From assembly GCF_030433685.1 (NCBI RefSeq), contig NZ_JAROCF010000001.1, forward strand, positions 1,116,001 through 1,180,000: a stretch of DNA of 64,000 nucleotides, given 5' to 3'. Below the pieces are notes generated by a model. The model saw nothing but the letters and a program-made list of their open reading frames with translations. It was not told the origin of the DNA and ran no database searches. The translations under genes and the position numbers were made by a program. Shown here piece after piece: positions 15,924 through 25,001 of this stretch; the first letter of the stretch is position 1; each line of letters begins with the position of its first letter. Source of the DNA: Leifsonia williamsii (GTDB taxonomy: Bacteria > Actinomycetota > Actinomycetes > Actinomycetales > Microbacteriaceae).

Positions 15924-17801
15924 GTGACCACCACCCCCGACTCCGCTCCCCACGACGACACCACCGCCGCCGACGCCGTTCCGGCGGACGACGCCACCGC
16001 CGACACCATCACCTTCGGCGACCTCGGCCTCAGCGCCCCGGTGCTGAAGGCGCTCAAGGACGTCGGCTACGAGACACCGTCCGCGATCCAGGCGGCGACC
16101 ATCCCACTGCTGCTCGAGGGGCGCGACGTCGTCGGGCTCGCGCAGACCGGCACCGGCAAGACGGCCGCGTTCGCGCTGCCCATCCTGTCGCGGCTCGACC
16201 TGTCGCAGAAGACCCCGCAGGCGCTCGTGCTCGCGCCGACCCGCGAGCTGGCGCTGCAGGTCGCGGAGGCGTTCGAGAGCTACGCCGCGCACCTGAAGGG
16301 CGTGCACCTCCTCCCCGTCTACGGCGGTCAGGGCTACGGCGTGCAGCTGTCGGCGCTGCGGCGCGGCGTGCACATCGTCGTCGGCACCCCCGGCCGCATC
16401 ATGGACCACCTCGACAAGGGCACCCTCGACCTCTCCGAGCTGAAGTACCTCGTGCTCGACGAGGCCGACGAGATGCTCAAGATGGGGTTCGCGGAGGATG
16501 TGGAGACCATCCTCGCCGACACCCCGGACGACAAGCAGGTGGCGCTGTTCTCGGCGACGATGCCCGCGCAGATCCGCCGCATCTCGAAGCAGTACCTCAA
16601 CGATCCGGAGGAGGTCACGGTCAAGACGAAGACCACGACCTCCCCGAACATCACCCAGCGCTACCTGGTCGTCTCGTACCCGCAGAAGGTCGACGCCCTC
16701 ACCCGCATCCTCGAGGTCGAGAACTTCGAGGGCATGATCATCTTCGTCCGCACCAAGAACGAAACGGAGACGCTGGCCGAGCGGCTGCGTGCCCGCGGCT
16801 ACTCGGCGGCCGCGATCAACGGCGACGTGCCGCAGGCGCAGCGCGAGCGCACGGTCGACCAGCTGAAGTCGGGCAAGCTCGACATCCTGGTCGCCACGGA
16901 CGTCGCGGCGCGCGGCCTCGACGTCGAGCGCATCAGCCACGTCATCAACTTCGACATCCCGACCGACACCGAGCCCTACGTGCACCGCATCGGCCGCACC
17001 GGCCGCGCCGGCCGCAGCGGCGCCGCGATCAGCTTCGTCACCCCGCGCGAGCGCCGCCTCCTCACCGCCATCGAGAAGGCCACCCGCCAGCCGCTGACCC
17101 AGATGCAGCTGCCGACCGTGGAGGACGTCAACGTCACCCGCCTGGCCCGCTTCGACGACGCCATCACCGAGGCGCTCGGGCAGGAGGACCGGATCAGCCG
17201 CTTCCGCGACATCATCGCCCACTACGTCGAGCACCACGACGTGCCGGAGGCCGACGTCGCGGCGGCGCTCGCTGTGGTGGCGCAGGGCGAGGAGCCGCTG
17301 CTGCTCTCGGAGGACGACGAGCTGACCCAGCGCGTCGAGCGCGACGGCCGGGCCGGGCGCGACCGGGACCGCTCTGCGCGTGACACGGGCGACTCCCGCG
17401 GCCGCGGCGCTCGCCGCGAGCGCACCGGAGCACCGCTGTCCCCCTACCGCATCGAGGTCGGCAAGCGCCAGCGCGTCGAACCCCGTCAGATCGTCGGCGC
17501 CCTCGCCAACGAGGGCGGCCTCAGCCGCGACGACTTCGGCCACATCCGCATCATGCCCGACTTCACCATCGTGGAGCTGCCGGCCGACCTCCCGCGCGAG
17601 ACGCTGGAGCGGCTGTCGGGCACGCGCATCGGCGGCAAGCTGATCGAGCTCCGGCCCGACCGCGGCCCCGGGGCGCGGCGCGAGTCGGGGCGACGGGACT
17701 ACGAGCGGCGGGACGCGCCGCGCCGCGAGTACGAGCGGCGTGACGACCGGCGTGATGACCGGGGCGACGAGCGCCCGGCGCGCAAGCCGCGGCACAAGTA
17801 G
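15924..17801 (+). CDS. deaD: DEAD-box ATP-dependent RNA helicase, DeaD/CsdA-like
   Basis: A 625-residue RNA helicase. The GTG at 15924 was chosen because upstream sequence in the same frame belongs to the EthD gene. Motifs in order: Q motif (ITFGDLGLSAP...TPSAIQ), motif I AQTGTGKTAAFALP, PTRELALQ, TPGRIMDHL, VLDEADEM, SAT, and HRIGRTGRAGR. A DbpA-type RNA-binding domain (PYRIEVGKRQRVEPRQIVGA to GGKLIELRPDRG) is followed by an Arg/Asp-rich basic tail. It remodels structured RNA in ribosome assembly, mRNA decay and cold adaptation. Confidence 0.93.
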   Translation: MTTTPDSAPHDDTTAADAVPADDATADTITFGDLGLSAPVLKALKDVGYETPSAIQAATIPLLLEGRDVVGLAQTGTGKTAAFALPILSRLDLSQKTPQALVLAPTRELALQVAEAFESYAAHLKGVHLLPVYGGQGYGVQLSALRRGVHIVVGTPGRIMDHLDKGTLDLSELKYLVLDEADEMLKMGFAEDVETILADTPDDKQVALFSATMPAQIRRISKQYLNDPEEVTVKTKTTTSPNITQRYLVVSYPQKVDALTRILEVENFEGMIIFVRTKNETETLAERLRARGYSAAAINGDVPQAQRERTVDQLKSGKLDILVATDVAARGLDVERISHVINFDIPTDTEPYVHRIGRTGRAGRSGAAISFVTPRERRLLTAIEKATRQPLTQMQLPTVEDVNVTRLARFDDAITEALGQEDRISRFRDIIAHYVEHHDVPEADVAAALAVVAQGEEPLLLSEDDELTQRVERDGRAGRDRDRSARDTGDSRGRGARRERTGAPLSPYRIEVGKRQRVEPRQIVGALANEGGLSRDDFGHIRIMPDFTIVELPADLPRETLERLSGTRIGGKLIELRPDRGPGARRESGRRDYERRDAPRREYERRDDRRDDRGDERPARKPRHK

Positions 17802-17811
17802 GGCGGCGGGG

Positions 17812-18036
17812 CTAGGGGCGCTGCTGCTTCTCCACCCGCCGGCACACGAGTTCGAGCGGGATGAGGAACGCCAGGGTCATCACCACATAGATCGCGATCG
17901 GCAGCAGGTTGCCCGGCCTTGTGCCGCCTCCGGGCAACCCGCCGATCAGGAGCCCGAGGATCAGCGCCCAGATCGGGAGCACCCGGCCTCCCCACCGACT
18001 CAGGCGGAACACCGAGAGCGCGGCCGTCAGGCGCAT
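17812..18036 (-). CDS. Small two-span membrane protein, unknown
   Basis: A 74-residue protein with two hydrophobic segments (VLPIWALILGLLIGGLPGGG and LLPIAIYVVMTLAFLIPLEL) and a basic C-terminus VCRRVEKQQRP. The ATG at 18036 overlaps the end of the secreted-protein gene by 10 bp, so the two are probably co-transcribed. No family was recognised. Confidence 0.55.
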   Translation of the reverse strand: MRLTAALSVFRLSRWGGRVLPIWALILGLLIGGLPGGGTRPGNLLPIAIYVVMTLAFLIPLELVCRRVEKQQRP

Positions 18037-18932
18037 GCGGACCTCACCAACTGGCCCAGATACGTGTAGCTGAAGGACCAGGTCCGGCACTGCCCGAGCC
18101 GGGTCGAGTTGTAGGAGCCGATGGTTCCGTAGACGGCCGCACCGATCACCATCCCGACCGGTCCTGTCAGCGAGAGCAGCCCGAGGGCGACGGCGACGGA
18201 CCCGCCGTGGATGGCCTGCGCGGTCGCCTGCGACATCGTCACCACGACGTACGTTCCGAACGTGATGCTCGGGTCGGCGACGACGGGGAACGCCGTGCGT
18301 TCGGTGAAATCGACGACCTGAACGAGGGTCGTCCCGTCGATCTCGTAGTGAGTGGCGACCGGCGCGCCGTTCGCGTCTTTGGCCCAGGGAGCGGCGACCG
18401 TGCCCGTGACCACGTCGCCGCCTGCGGTCGACACGACCACCGAACCATCGCCGGCCAGGTGCAGCTCCTGTTCCGCCGGGAGGGACAGCGGGTATGTGTA
18501 TCGCTTCGGTGCGGCGGGCCCGGCGATCACAGTTGTGATCTGGATGCTTCCGTCCGCCTGGACGCTCGGCACCGTGACCGATCCGTTGTTGTTGTCGTAG
18601 GAGACGACGCCTGCCCTCTCTGCAGTGGCTCGGTCCGCATCGGCGGCGAAGGGCAGGCCGATCCCGATGGTGTTGTCTCCGATACCCAGCGATACGCCGT
18701 CGGACGGGTCAACCGGAACGGTTACATCCGTCCCAGCGATGGTGGCGTCGATGGCAGCAACGCCGGACTCCGTCGTCTCGACCGGAGCCGCACCGGTGAG
18801 CGCAGTCGGGTCGGCGGCGGCCACGGCGGCCAGCGGGTCCTCCGCCGCCGCGTGCGCGGGCGCCGAGCCGAGGGTTGCGAGGGCGATCGTTGCGGCTGCG
18901 ACCGCCGCAGACAGGGGAAGTGCTCGTCTCAT
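18027..18932 (-). CDS. Secreted protein with hydrophobic C-terminal segment
   Basis: A 301-residue protein. The ATG at 18932 is preceded by GAGGAA and opens with a Sec signal (MRRALPLSAAVAAATIALAT, cleavage near AHA-AAE). The mature part contains YTYPLSLPAEQELHLAGDG and the FPVVADPSITFG motif that recurs in many actinobacterial secreted proteins of unknown role. It ends in a Gly-rich hydrophobic stretch (GSVAVALGLLSLTGPVGMVI) and a Cys-containing tail (GQCRTW, RSACA). Function is unknown; a membrane-inserting or bacteriocin-like C-terminus is only one possibility. Confidence 0.6.
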   Translation of the reverse strand: MRRALPLSAAVAAATIALATLGSAPAHAAAEDPLAAVAAADPTALTGAAPVETTESGVAAIDATIAGTDVTVPVDPSDGVSLGIGDNTIGIGLPFAADADRATAERAGVVSYDNNNGSVTVPSVQADGSIQITTVIAGPAAPKRYTYPLSLPAEQELHLAGDGSVVVSTAGGDVVTGTVAAPWAKDANGAPVATHYEIDGTTLVQVVDFTERTAFPVVADPSITFGTYVVVTMSQATAQAIHGGSVAVALGLLSLTGPVGMVIGAAVYGTIGSYNSTRLGQCRTWSFSYTYLGQLVRSACA

Positions 18933-19108
18933 AGTTGGTCCGTTCCTCATCGAACGGAGTGGACGTCCTTCGCGACCCGTACTCGGCGCGATCGTGTCCA
19001 CGACCCGGCACGCGGAGAGCGCGCACTTCCGACGCTAGGGAGCGTTCAACCCGTGCTCAGGGCGCTCAGTGAGAGCAGGGCAGGAATTCAGTGCCCATCG
19101 ACGATGTG

Positions 19109-20338
19109 TCAGGGCGCCTGCCGCCCCGCCCACGGGTCGTAGTCCGCGATCAGCGCCTCCTGCTCCGGCCGCTCCTCCTCCGGCACGTGCTGCAGGTTGA
19201 CCCGCACGCGGTACCAGAGCGAGCTCGAGCCGCGCATGCCGTCGACCAGCTCGTCGGCGGGGTGGAGGCGCTCGGCCGCGGTCGGGTGCGCCGACTTCCA
19301 CGCGGCCAGGGCCTCCAGCGCCTCGGGCTTCGTCTTGGTGCGCGCCACCTCCACCAGCGGCATCTGGGACACGCGGCGGCCGGAGCCGTCACCGCCGCGC
19401 GGCGGCTTCTCGGCCGGGCCCAGCTCCTTCGCGAGGGCGAGCAGCGCGTCCAGCGAGCCGGGCGCCTCGTCGATCCCTTCGTGCGGGTCGCCGCGCTCCG
19501 CGAAGCGGTCGAGCACCGTGCGGACCGTGAACTCCTCCGGGCGGCGGGTGCGCACCTCCTCCCAGTCGAGCGGGGTGGAGACGCGGGCGTCGGGCAGCGG
19601 GCGGATCGAGTAGGCGGAGGCGACGGTACGGTCCTTCGCGTTCTGGTTGAAGTCGACGAACACGCTCTCGCCGCGCTCCTCCTTCCACCAGCGGGCCGTC
19701 GCGAGACCCGGCGCGCGGTTCTCGACCTCGCGCGCGAGCGTCTCCGCCGCCAGCCGCACGTCGGCGAAGCCCCACCGGGGGTGGATGCGGACGAGGATGT
19801 GGAGGCCGCGCGACCCGCTCGTCTTCGGCCAACCGACCAGCCCGTGGTCGCTGAGCACGTCGCGGGCGATGAAGGCCACATCCACGATCTGCGCCCAGTC
19901 GACGCCGGGCATCGGGTCGAGGTCGACGCGCAGCTCGTCGGGATGGTCGAGGTCCTCGGCGCGGACCGCGTGCGGGTTCAGGTCGAGGCAGCCCAGGTTG
20001 GACACCCAGGCGAGCCCCGCGGCGTCCCGCAGCACGGCCTCCTCGGCGGAGGTCCCGCTCGCGTAGTGCAGGGTCGCGGTGTCGATGTAATCGGGATGGT
20101 TCTCGGGCACCCGCTTCTGGAAGAACGGCTCCTGCCCCAGCCCCTTCGCGAACCGCTTCAGCACCATCGGCCGCCCGCCGGCTCCGCGCAGCGCCCCATC
20201 GGCGACGGCCACGTAGTACCGCGCGAGGTCGAGCTTGGTCAGCCCCGCATCCGGGAACACGACCTTGTCGGGACTGGAGACGCGCACCTCACGGCCGGCG
20301 GCCTCCACGAACGCCTCGGACTTCGACGACGGGCTCAT
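19109..20338 (-). CDS. LigD-type polymerase/primase domain protein
   Basis: About 409 residues of the archaeo-eukaryotic primase fold found in LigD of bacterial end joining. Visible motifs: VSSPDKVVFPDAGLTKLDLA at the start, catalytic Asp pair in LRVDLDPMPG, SGSRGLHILVRIHP (the S.S.GLH motif) and VFVDFNQNAKDRTVASAYS. Neither the ligase nor the nuclease domain is fused, and no ku gene is in the window, so it is a stand-alone polymerase like actinobacterial PolD/LigD-pol paralogues. Alternative GTG start is 9 bases upstream. Role: gap filling and ribonucleotide insertion at breaks. Confidence 0.9.
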   Translation of the reverse strand: MSPSSKSEAFVEAAGREVRVSSPDKVVFPDAGLTKLDLARYYVAVADGALRGAGGRPMVLKRFAKGLGQEPFFQKRVPENHPDYIDTATLHYASGTSAEEAVLRDAAGLAWVSNLGCLDLNPHAVRAEDLDHPDELRVDLDPMPGVDWAQIVDVAFIARDVLSDHGLVGWPKTSGSRGLHILVRIHPRWGFADVRLAAETLAREVENRAPGLATARWWKEERGESVFVDFNQNAKDRTVASAYSIRPLPDARVSTPLDWEEVRTRRPEEFTVRTVLDRFAERGDPHEGIDEAPGSLDALLALAKELGPAEKPPRGGDGSGRRVSQMPLVEVARTKTKPEALEALAAWKSAHPTAAERLHPADELVDGMRGSSSLWYRVRVNLQHVPEEERPEQEALIADYDPWAGRQAP

Positions 20339-20386
20339 GGGAGTCACGCTGCCACGGTTGGGGCGGCTGGGCCAGTGGGAGTCCGA

Positions 20387-20536
20387 TCACTCGTCGGACG
20401 CGCCACCCTCCCCGCGCGCATCCCGGATGCCGGCGGCCACGCCCCTGCGCACCACCCAGTACAGCGCGTACAGGATCACACCCGCTATCACCACGGTGAG
20501 TGCGAGCCCGCTGAACGGGTCGGCTACTGCGATCAT
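20387..20536 (-). CDS. 49-residue single-span membrane protein
   Basis: A short gene with a good AAGGGGGA ribosome site 7 bases before the ATG at 20536. The product begins MIAVADPFSGLALTVVIAGV, spans the membrane once, then has a basic and Gly/Asp-rich tail ending GGASDE. Codon use is like its neighbours. It lies between the polymerase gene and a VOC pseudogene. No family was recognised, but the signal-anchor design and ribosome site support expression. Confidence 0.6.
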   Translation of the reverse strand: MIAVADPFSGLALTVVIAGVILYALYWVVRRGVAAGIRDARGEGGASDE

Positions 20537-20596
20537 CGGCGATTCCCCCTTCGCGACCTCCGACGATGGTAGCGGGGAGGCGCGTCCGGCGACCCC

Positions 20597-21027
20597 CTAC
20601 TGCAAGCAGAACTCGTTCCCCTCCGGGTCGCGCATCATGATGACGAACTCCTCGTACGGTCCCCACATCCCCAGCAGCGTCTCTCCTCGGTGGCGCCGAG
20701 GGCGAGGAGGCGGTCGCGTTCGGCCTCCAGCTCCTCGCGGGTGGCGCGGCGGTCGTCGAACGGGGTGATGTCGAGGTGCATGCGATTGCGGCCCCGCTTG
20801 CCGTGGCGGTAGCGGGAGAAGAAGAAGCGCTGGTGGGTCGGGTCGCCGTCCCAGGCCTCGGCGCGGTCGGCGAGGTCCTCGTCGGTGAGGCCGGCGGCCT
20901 TCAGCTCCTCGACGTCCTCGGCGTCCCACGAGCTGCCCGCCGGGTAGCCCATGACGGCCGACCAGAATCGGGCCAGGGCGGTGGGGTCCTCGGCATGGAA
21001 CGAGACGTTCGCGATACGCGCTGTCAT
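20597..21027 (-). pseudogene. VOC/glyoxalase-family gene with a frameshift
   Basis: The first ~112 residues (MTARIANVSFHAEDPTALAR to LLALGATEE) form a typical VOC protein. Near 20688 the frame must shift within a GAGGAGAG tract for the expected ending (ETLLGMWGPYEEF, then MMRDPEGNEFCLQ) to follow. Read without a shift, the frame ends in an unrelated RSSSS tail at 20635. Either the gene is broken, or the assembly has a one-base error, or there is slippage at the repeat. Confidence 0.7.
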
Positions 21028-21055
21028 GCCAGCACCCTATGCGAGGGCGGGAGGG

Positions 21056-21490
21056 TCAGGCCACCGCCACCGCGCGCCGCCGCCGCAGCACCGCCGCGGT
21101 CGTGATCGCCAGCACCACGATGCCGATCGACTCGACGATCACGGTCTCGGGTACCAGCGTGAAGCTCCACACCTCGCGGATGCCGAACAGGCCGACCGTC
21201 AGCGCGAGCAGCAGCGAGGCCAGGGAGGCGATGAGGAACAGGAGGCTCAGCACGGTCGTGATCCGCAGCAGGGCACCGCGTGTGACGAGCATCGCCACGG
21301 CGAGCACGAGGGCGGCGATGCCGTTCAGCACGAAGAGGACGCCCAGCAGGCCGCCCACCCCGACGAACAGCAGGTAGAGGTGGATGCCGCCGGTCACGGC
21401 GAGGACGAGCGCGCTCAGGATGCGCAGAGTCCAGAGCGCGCCCTGGTGCTGCCCGGCCGTATCCGCTGCGCTCATGGGTTGTTCGGTCAT
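21056..21490 (-). CDS. Four-span membrane protein, unknown
   Basis: A 144-residue protein with four hydrophobic helices (LRILSALVLAVTGGIHLYLL; LLGVLFVLNGIAALVLAVAM; VLSLLFLIASLASLLLALTV; VIVESIGIVVLAITTAAVLR) and a basic end. A second possible ATG is 15 bases downstream of 21490. No domain family was recognised. It is separated from the upstream glycan cluster by 75 bp containing a GC stem-loop. Confidence 0.65.
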   Translation of the reverse strand: MTEQPMSAADTAGQHQGALWTLRILSALVLAVTGGIHLYLLFVGVGGLLGVLFVLNGIAALVLAVAMLVTRGALLRITTVLSLLFLIASLASLLLALTVGLFGIREVWSFTLVPETVIVESIGIVVLAITTAAVLRRRRAVAVA

Positions 21491-21514
21491 GGGGTCACCC
21501 GCTTCCGATCGGGG

Positions 21515-21534
21515 CCCCGACGGGAGGGGGCCAC
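21515..21534 (-). terminator. Possible terminator stem-loop after the seven-gene cluster
   Basis: GGCCCC and GGGGCC can pair across an 8-base loop, just downstream of the last gene of the minus-strand cluster. The stem is only 6 bp and no U-run follows, so the call is weak. Confidence 0.3.
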
Positions 21535-21565
21535 AGGGAGAACACGAAGGAGCCGCGCCGGGGGT

Positions 21566-23236
21566 TCATCGCAAGGCCGATCCGGTCGCGCTGTGCGTTC
21601 CGTCCGCCCCGAACGCCGTGAGGAACCGGTCGCGGAACGCGTCCATCCGCCACACCGGCGCGGAGGGCGACGGCAGCATCCCGGCCTCCCACCGCCACGA
21701 TGCGACGCGGTCGAGCACGGCCGGGTCCTTGGCGATGATGCTGACCGGCACGTCGTGGCCGGCCCCGGTGCCGCTCACGATCGATGCCGGCTGATGGTCG
21801 CCGAGGACGACGAGCACGAGGTTCGGGTCGTCGAAGGTGGTCAGGAACGAGAACAGCGCGCCGAGCGAGTACTGGATCGACTGGCCGTAGAGCTGCCGCA
21901 CGTGCTCGGGATCCTGCCAGGCGACGCTGGGCGAATCGCCCTTCGCGTACTGCCCCGCGTAGAGGGAGCCGTCGCCGATCGCATCCCACGGCACCAGGCT
22001 CGGCAGCGGCGTCCACGGGGTGTGCGACGAGACGAGGTCGATCTCCGCCATCACCGGCTGGTGCGGCTTCGCGAGGTCGCGCTGTTGGAAGTAGGCGAGC
22101 GTGTACTGGTCGGGGACGCGCGCGTAGCTGAAGCGCGGTCCTCGATAGCCGACGTTCTTCCCGTTGAGCTGCTCGTCGAAGCGGTAGAACGACGAGCCGA
22201 CCGGCCAGTGCCGGGTGTCGGAGGGGACGTCGCTGACCGTCCGCCAGCCCGCCTTGCGGAACGCCGCCGCGAGCGTGAGCCGGTCGCTCGTCGTCACCCG
22301 GTCGTACGCCAGCGGGGAGTCGACCCAGAGCCCGGACTGCAGGGTCGAGTGGGCCAGCCAGCTGACGCCGCCGAAGGTGGGGGAGGTGAGGAAGGCGCTC
22401 CGCTCGCCGTACCCGTGCGCCGCGAGGCCGGCCTCGCCCTGTCGCAGCACGGCGTCCACGCCGTCCGAGAAGCTCGAGCCCTGCACCGCGACGCGCCCGT
22501 AGCTCTCGACGAACGCGACGACGACATCCTTGCCCTTCAACCCGGTGAGGAGGTCGCTGGCGGGTACGCGGGCGAAGGGGTCGTTCGCGACGGCCCGGTC
22601 GAGCGCGGTCGCGTCGTGCGCCGCCGCCTCCACCTGACGGGTCCTGGCGGCGGCCGTCGCGACCGTGTCGGCCGCGGCCACGGGCTCGCCGGGCACCAGC
22701 TGCACGCCGACGAGCGCGAGTACGAGCCAGCCGGCCGTCACCGCGGAGGCGCCGATCAGCGCGGCCCGGCGCCGCGGGCGCAGGCGCCGGGAGAGGTGGA
22801 GGAGGGAGGCCGTCACGGCGATCACCGCACCGAGCGCGAGCACCACGACGCCGACGAGCAGCGCCAGCGCGCCCCCGGGGCCCGCGGAGTCCTGCACGAC
22901 GCCGTAGCCGTCCACGAGCTCCGGCCAGCCCGTCACGATATCGAACGGACGCCCGACGGTCAGTGCGAAGACGCGGTCGAGGCCGGCGCTCACGGCGGTG
23001 AGCACGAGCAGCAGGGCGGCGACCACCGCGACGACGCGCCGCAACCAGCCCTGCGGCAGGAGGGTCAGCACAGCGAGCGCGAGCACGGCCTCCAACGGGA
23101 GGCGAAGCAGCGCGAGCGCGGAACCCGAGCCGATCAGTCCGGGCGCGAGCGCGACGGCGGCCAGCGCGACGACGGCGAGGACGGTCGCGATGGTGGTGCG
23201 GACGGGGTGGAGGCGTGCGGCGGCGCTGGCGCTCAT
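21566..23236 (-). CDS. Membrane-bound sulfatase/phosphoglycerol-transferase-like enzyme
   Basis: A 556-residue protein. Four or five N-terminal membrane spans (residues ~15-190) are followed by an extracellular alkaline-phosphatase-superfamily domain. Motifs: VAFVESYGRVAVQGSSF around the expected nucleophile, EIDLVSSHTPWTPL, and LVVLGDHQP with the metal-binding Asp-His. This layout is that of LtaS/OpgB-like enzymes that move phospho-polyol groups at the cell surface, though the substrate cannot be deduced. The ATG at 23236 overlaps the RibD-like stop by 4 bp. It is the last gene of the seven-gene cluster. Confidence 0.8.
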   Translation of the reverse strand: MSASAAARLHPVRTTIATVLAVVALAAVALAPGLIGSGSALALLRLPLEAVLALAVLTLLPQGWLRRVVAVVAALLLVLTAVSAGLDRVFALTVGRPFDIVTGWPELVDGYGVVQDSAGPGGALALLVGVVVLALGAVIAVTASLLHLSRRLRPRRRAALIGASAVTAGWLVLALVGVQLVPGEPVAAADTVATAAARTRQVEAAAHDATALDRAVANDPFARVPASDLLTGLKGKDVVVAFVESYGRVAVQGSSFSDGVDAVLRQGEAGLAAHGYGERSAFLTSPTFGGVSWLAHSTLQSGLWVDSPLAYDRVTTSDRLTLAAAFRKAGWRTVSDVPSDTRHWPVGSSFYRFDEQLNGKNVGYRGPRFSYARVPDQYTLAYFQQRDLAKPHQPVMAEIDLVSSHTPWTPLPSLVPWDAIGDGSLYAGQYAKGDSPSVAWQDPEHVRQLYGQSIQYSLGALFSFLTTFDDPNLVLVVLGDHQPASIVSGTGAGHDVPVSIIAKDPAVLDRVASWRWEAGMLPSPSAPVWRMDAFRDRFLTAFGADGTHSATGSALR

Positions 23237-23931
23237 GAGCCGGCCCCCTCGAACCGCTCCGACAACGCGTACCGCAGCAGCACGACGTCGCCGACGGCAC
23301 GGGTCTCCGCGAGCACGGCGCGGCGCTCGCCGTTCCACGGGAAGGCGCCCTCGCCCACGAATCGCGGCGCTCGCCGGTCGCCGACGAACAGCGGCGCGAC
23401 GGCGACCTGCAGCTCGTCGACGAGGTCGTCGCAGAGGAACTGGGTCAGCGTGCGCCCGCCGCCCTCGACCAGGAGCCGGTGGAGGCCGCGCTCGCCGAGG
23501 TCGGTGAGCAGGTCGGCCATCCGCACCTCCTCGCCGAGCGGTACGACCGTGGCGCGGTCGCCCAGCCGGGCGCGGATCCGGTCGGCGTCGCCGCGGGGGC
23601 AGTACACGAGCTTCGGGGTGTCGCCCTGCGTGAAGAAGGCCGCCGACGGGTCGAGCTCGCCGGTCGCAGTGACGGTCGCCTTGACCGGTGACGGCGCCCT
23701 GCCCGCGGCGGCGCGGCGCTCCTGCCGCTCGCCGCTGCGCACGAGCAGCCGCGGGTTGTCGAGCCGGACCGTGCGAGCACCCACGAGGATCGCGTCGTGG
23801 TGCGACCGCAGCTCGTCCACACGGTCGAAGTCGTCGGCGTTCGACAGCGCCAGCCGCGGTGGGCTCGCTGTGTCGAGGTAGCCGTCGAGCGAGATCGCGC
23901 AGCTGACGGTGACGTAGGGGCGCGCGGTCAC
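23233..23931 (-). CDS. RibD C-terminal/dihydrofolate-reductase-like pyrimidine reductase
   Basis: A 232-residue reductase of the RibD_C fold. It opens PYVTVSCAISLDGYLDTASP, contains DELRSHHDAILVGARTVRLD and the LLVEGGGRTLTQFL signature, and ends with VAPLFVGDRRAPRF. The family reduces aminopyrimidines or dihydropteridines with NADPH. It lacks the deaminase half of bifunctional RibD. The GTG at 23931 overlaps the flippase-like gene by 4 bp. In this cluster a pterin- or deazaflavin-related reduction is plausible because a PTPS/QueD homologue is two genes away from its upstream neighbour. Confidence 0.85.
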   Translation of the reverse strand: MTARPYVTVSCAISLDGYLDTASPPRLALSNADDFDRVDELRSHHDAILVGARTVRLDNPRLLVRSGERQERRAAAGRAPSPVKATVTATGELDPSAAFFTQGDTPKLVYCPRGDADRIRARLGDRATVVPLGEEVRMADLLTDLGERGLHRLLVEGGGRTLTQFLCDDLVDELQVAVAPLFVGDRRAPRFVGEGAFPWNGERRAVLAETRAVGDVVLLRYALSERFEGAGS

Positions 23932-25001
23932 GGGCGGGGGCTCCTCGGGGCGGGGGTGGGGGAGGTGATGGACCACGCGAAGGCGGTGGACACGGCGGAG
24001 GGGACGCCCGCGGGAGACGTGGCCCGCGGGGTGAAGGCGCGCCGCGGGATCACCGCCCCCGGCAGGACCGCGAGCAGCGTCACCACCCCGAACAGCGTTG
24101 CCGCCGCCACGCCGGCCGTCGCGCCGACCCCGGCGGCGGCGAACGCCCAGCCCGCGACTCCCTCCCGCGGTCCCCAGCCCCCGACGCCGATCGGGAGGGA
24201 AGCGGCGAGCAGCACCACGAACGCCAGCGCGACGACCTGCGGCGGCGGTATCGCTACGCCGACCGCCTCGGCCGCCACCACGAAGGTCCCCACGTGCGCG
24301 AGGCACACGACGACGGAGGCGAGCACGCACTTCACCACGGCGCCCGCCGATCCGAGCCCGCGCAGCGCGGCCGCCTCCCGCAGCAGCACCCGCCGCGCAC
24401 GCGCACTGGCGACGCCCGCGATCACCGCGGCCAGGGCGACCGTCGCCGCGGCGCCGCCGACACCGATGGCCAGCGGCGGGAGGATCATCCCCCCGAAGCC
24501 CGTCCCCGCCAGCAGCACGACCGGCACCGCGATCACGAGCTGCACGACCTGCCCGATCGTCCGCTCGATCACCACCGCGCGCGCCGCGGGCCCGAGCCGC
24601 TCGACGCTGCGCCCGTGGTCGACGGCCCTGCCGACGTCGCCGACCACGCCACCGGGGAGCACCGAGTTGAGGAACTGGGAGCGGTAGTACATCGCCACCG
24701 CCGCACCCCATCGCAGCGGGACGCCGAGCGCGCGCGAGACCGTGCTCCAGCGCCAGGCCGCGGCGGCCGTCGCCAGTGCCGTCAGGGCCACCGCGGCGGC
24801 GACGGTGGGAACGTCGAGCGCCGCGAGCCCCGCCAGGAACGGCGCCGCGCCCACCTGCAGCACGACGGCGATGAGGACGACCGCCCCGAGCGCCACGCGG
24901 ACGACCGGGCGGAACCACGGCGAGGCCGTGACCTCCCGGAGCCGCACCACACCGGCCCCGCGCGCCGCGACAGAGGCCGACACGCCCTCCCGGCCCCTCA
25001 T
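23928..25001 (-). CDS. Flippase-like (UPF0104/LPG synthase membrane domain) protein
   Basis: A 357-residue integral membrane protein with eight or more helices, matching the lysylphosphatidylglycerol-synthase transmembrane/flippase family. The characteristic QFLNSVLPGGVVGDVGRAV motif and the ERTIGQVVQL segment are present, and LPIGVGGWGPREGVAGWAFA is the second conserved loop. The catalytic aminoacyl-transferase domain is absent. Such proteins move or help glycosylate lipid-linked intermediates. Start and stop overlap its neighbours by 4 bp each. Confidence 0.82.
   Translation of the reverse strand: MRGREGVSASVAARGAGVVRLREVTASPWFRPVVRVALGAVVLIAVVLQVGAAPFLAGLAALDVPTVAAAVALTALATAAAAWRWSTVSRALGVPLRWGAAVAMYYRSQFLNSVLPGGVVGDVGRAVDHGRSVERLGPAARAVVIERTIGQVVQLVIAVPVVLLAGTGFGGMILPPLAIGVGGAAATVALAAVIAGVASARARRVLLREAAALRGLGSAGAVVKCVLASVVVCLAHVGTFVVAAEAVGVAIPPPQVVALAFVVLLAASLPIGVGGWGPREGVAGWAFAAAGVGATAGVAAATLFGVVTLLAVLPGAVIPRRAFTPRATSPAGVPSAVSTAFAWSITSPTPAPRSPRP

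Noticed and set aside
19109..20338. Full LigD ligase
   Set aside because: Only the polymerase/primase domain is present; no nucleotidyltransferase motif (KxDG) or ku gene was seen.
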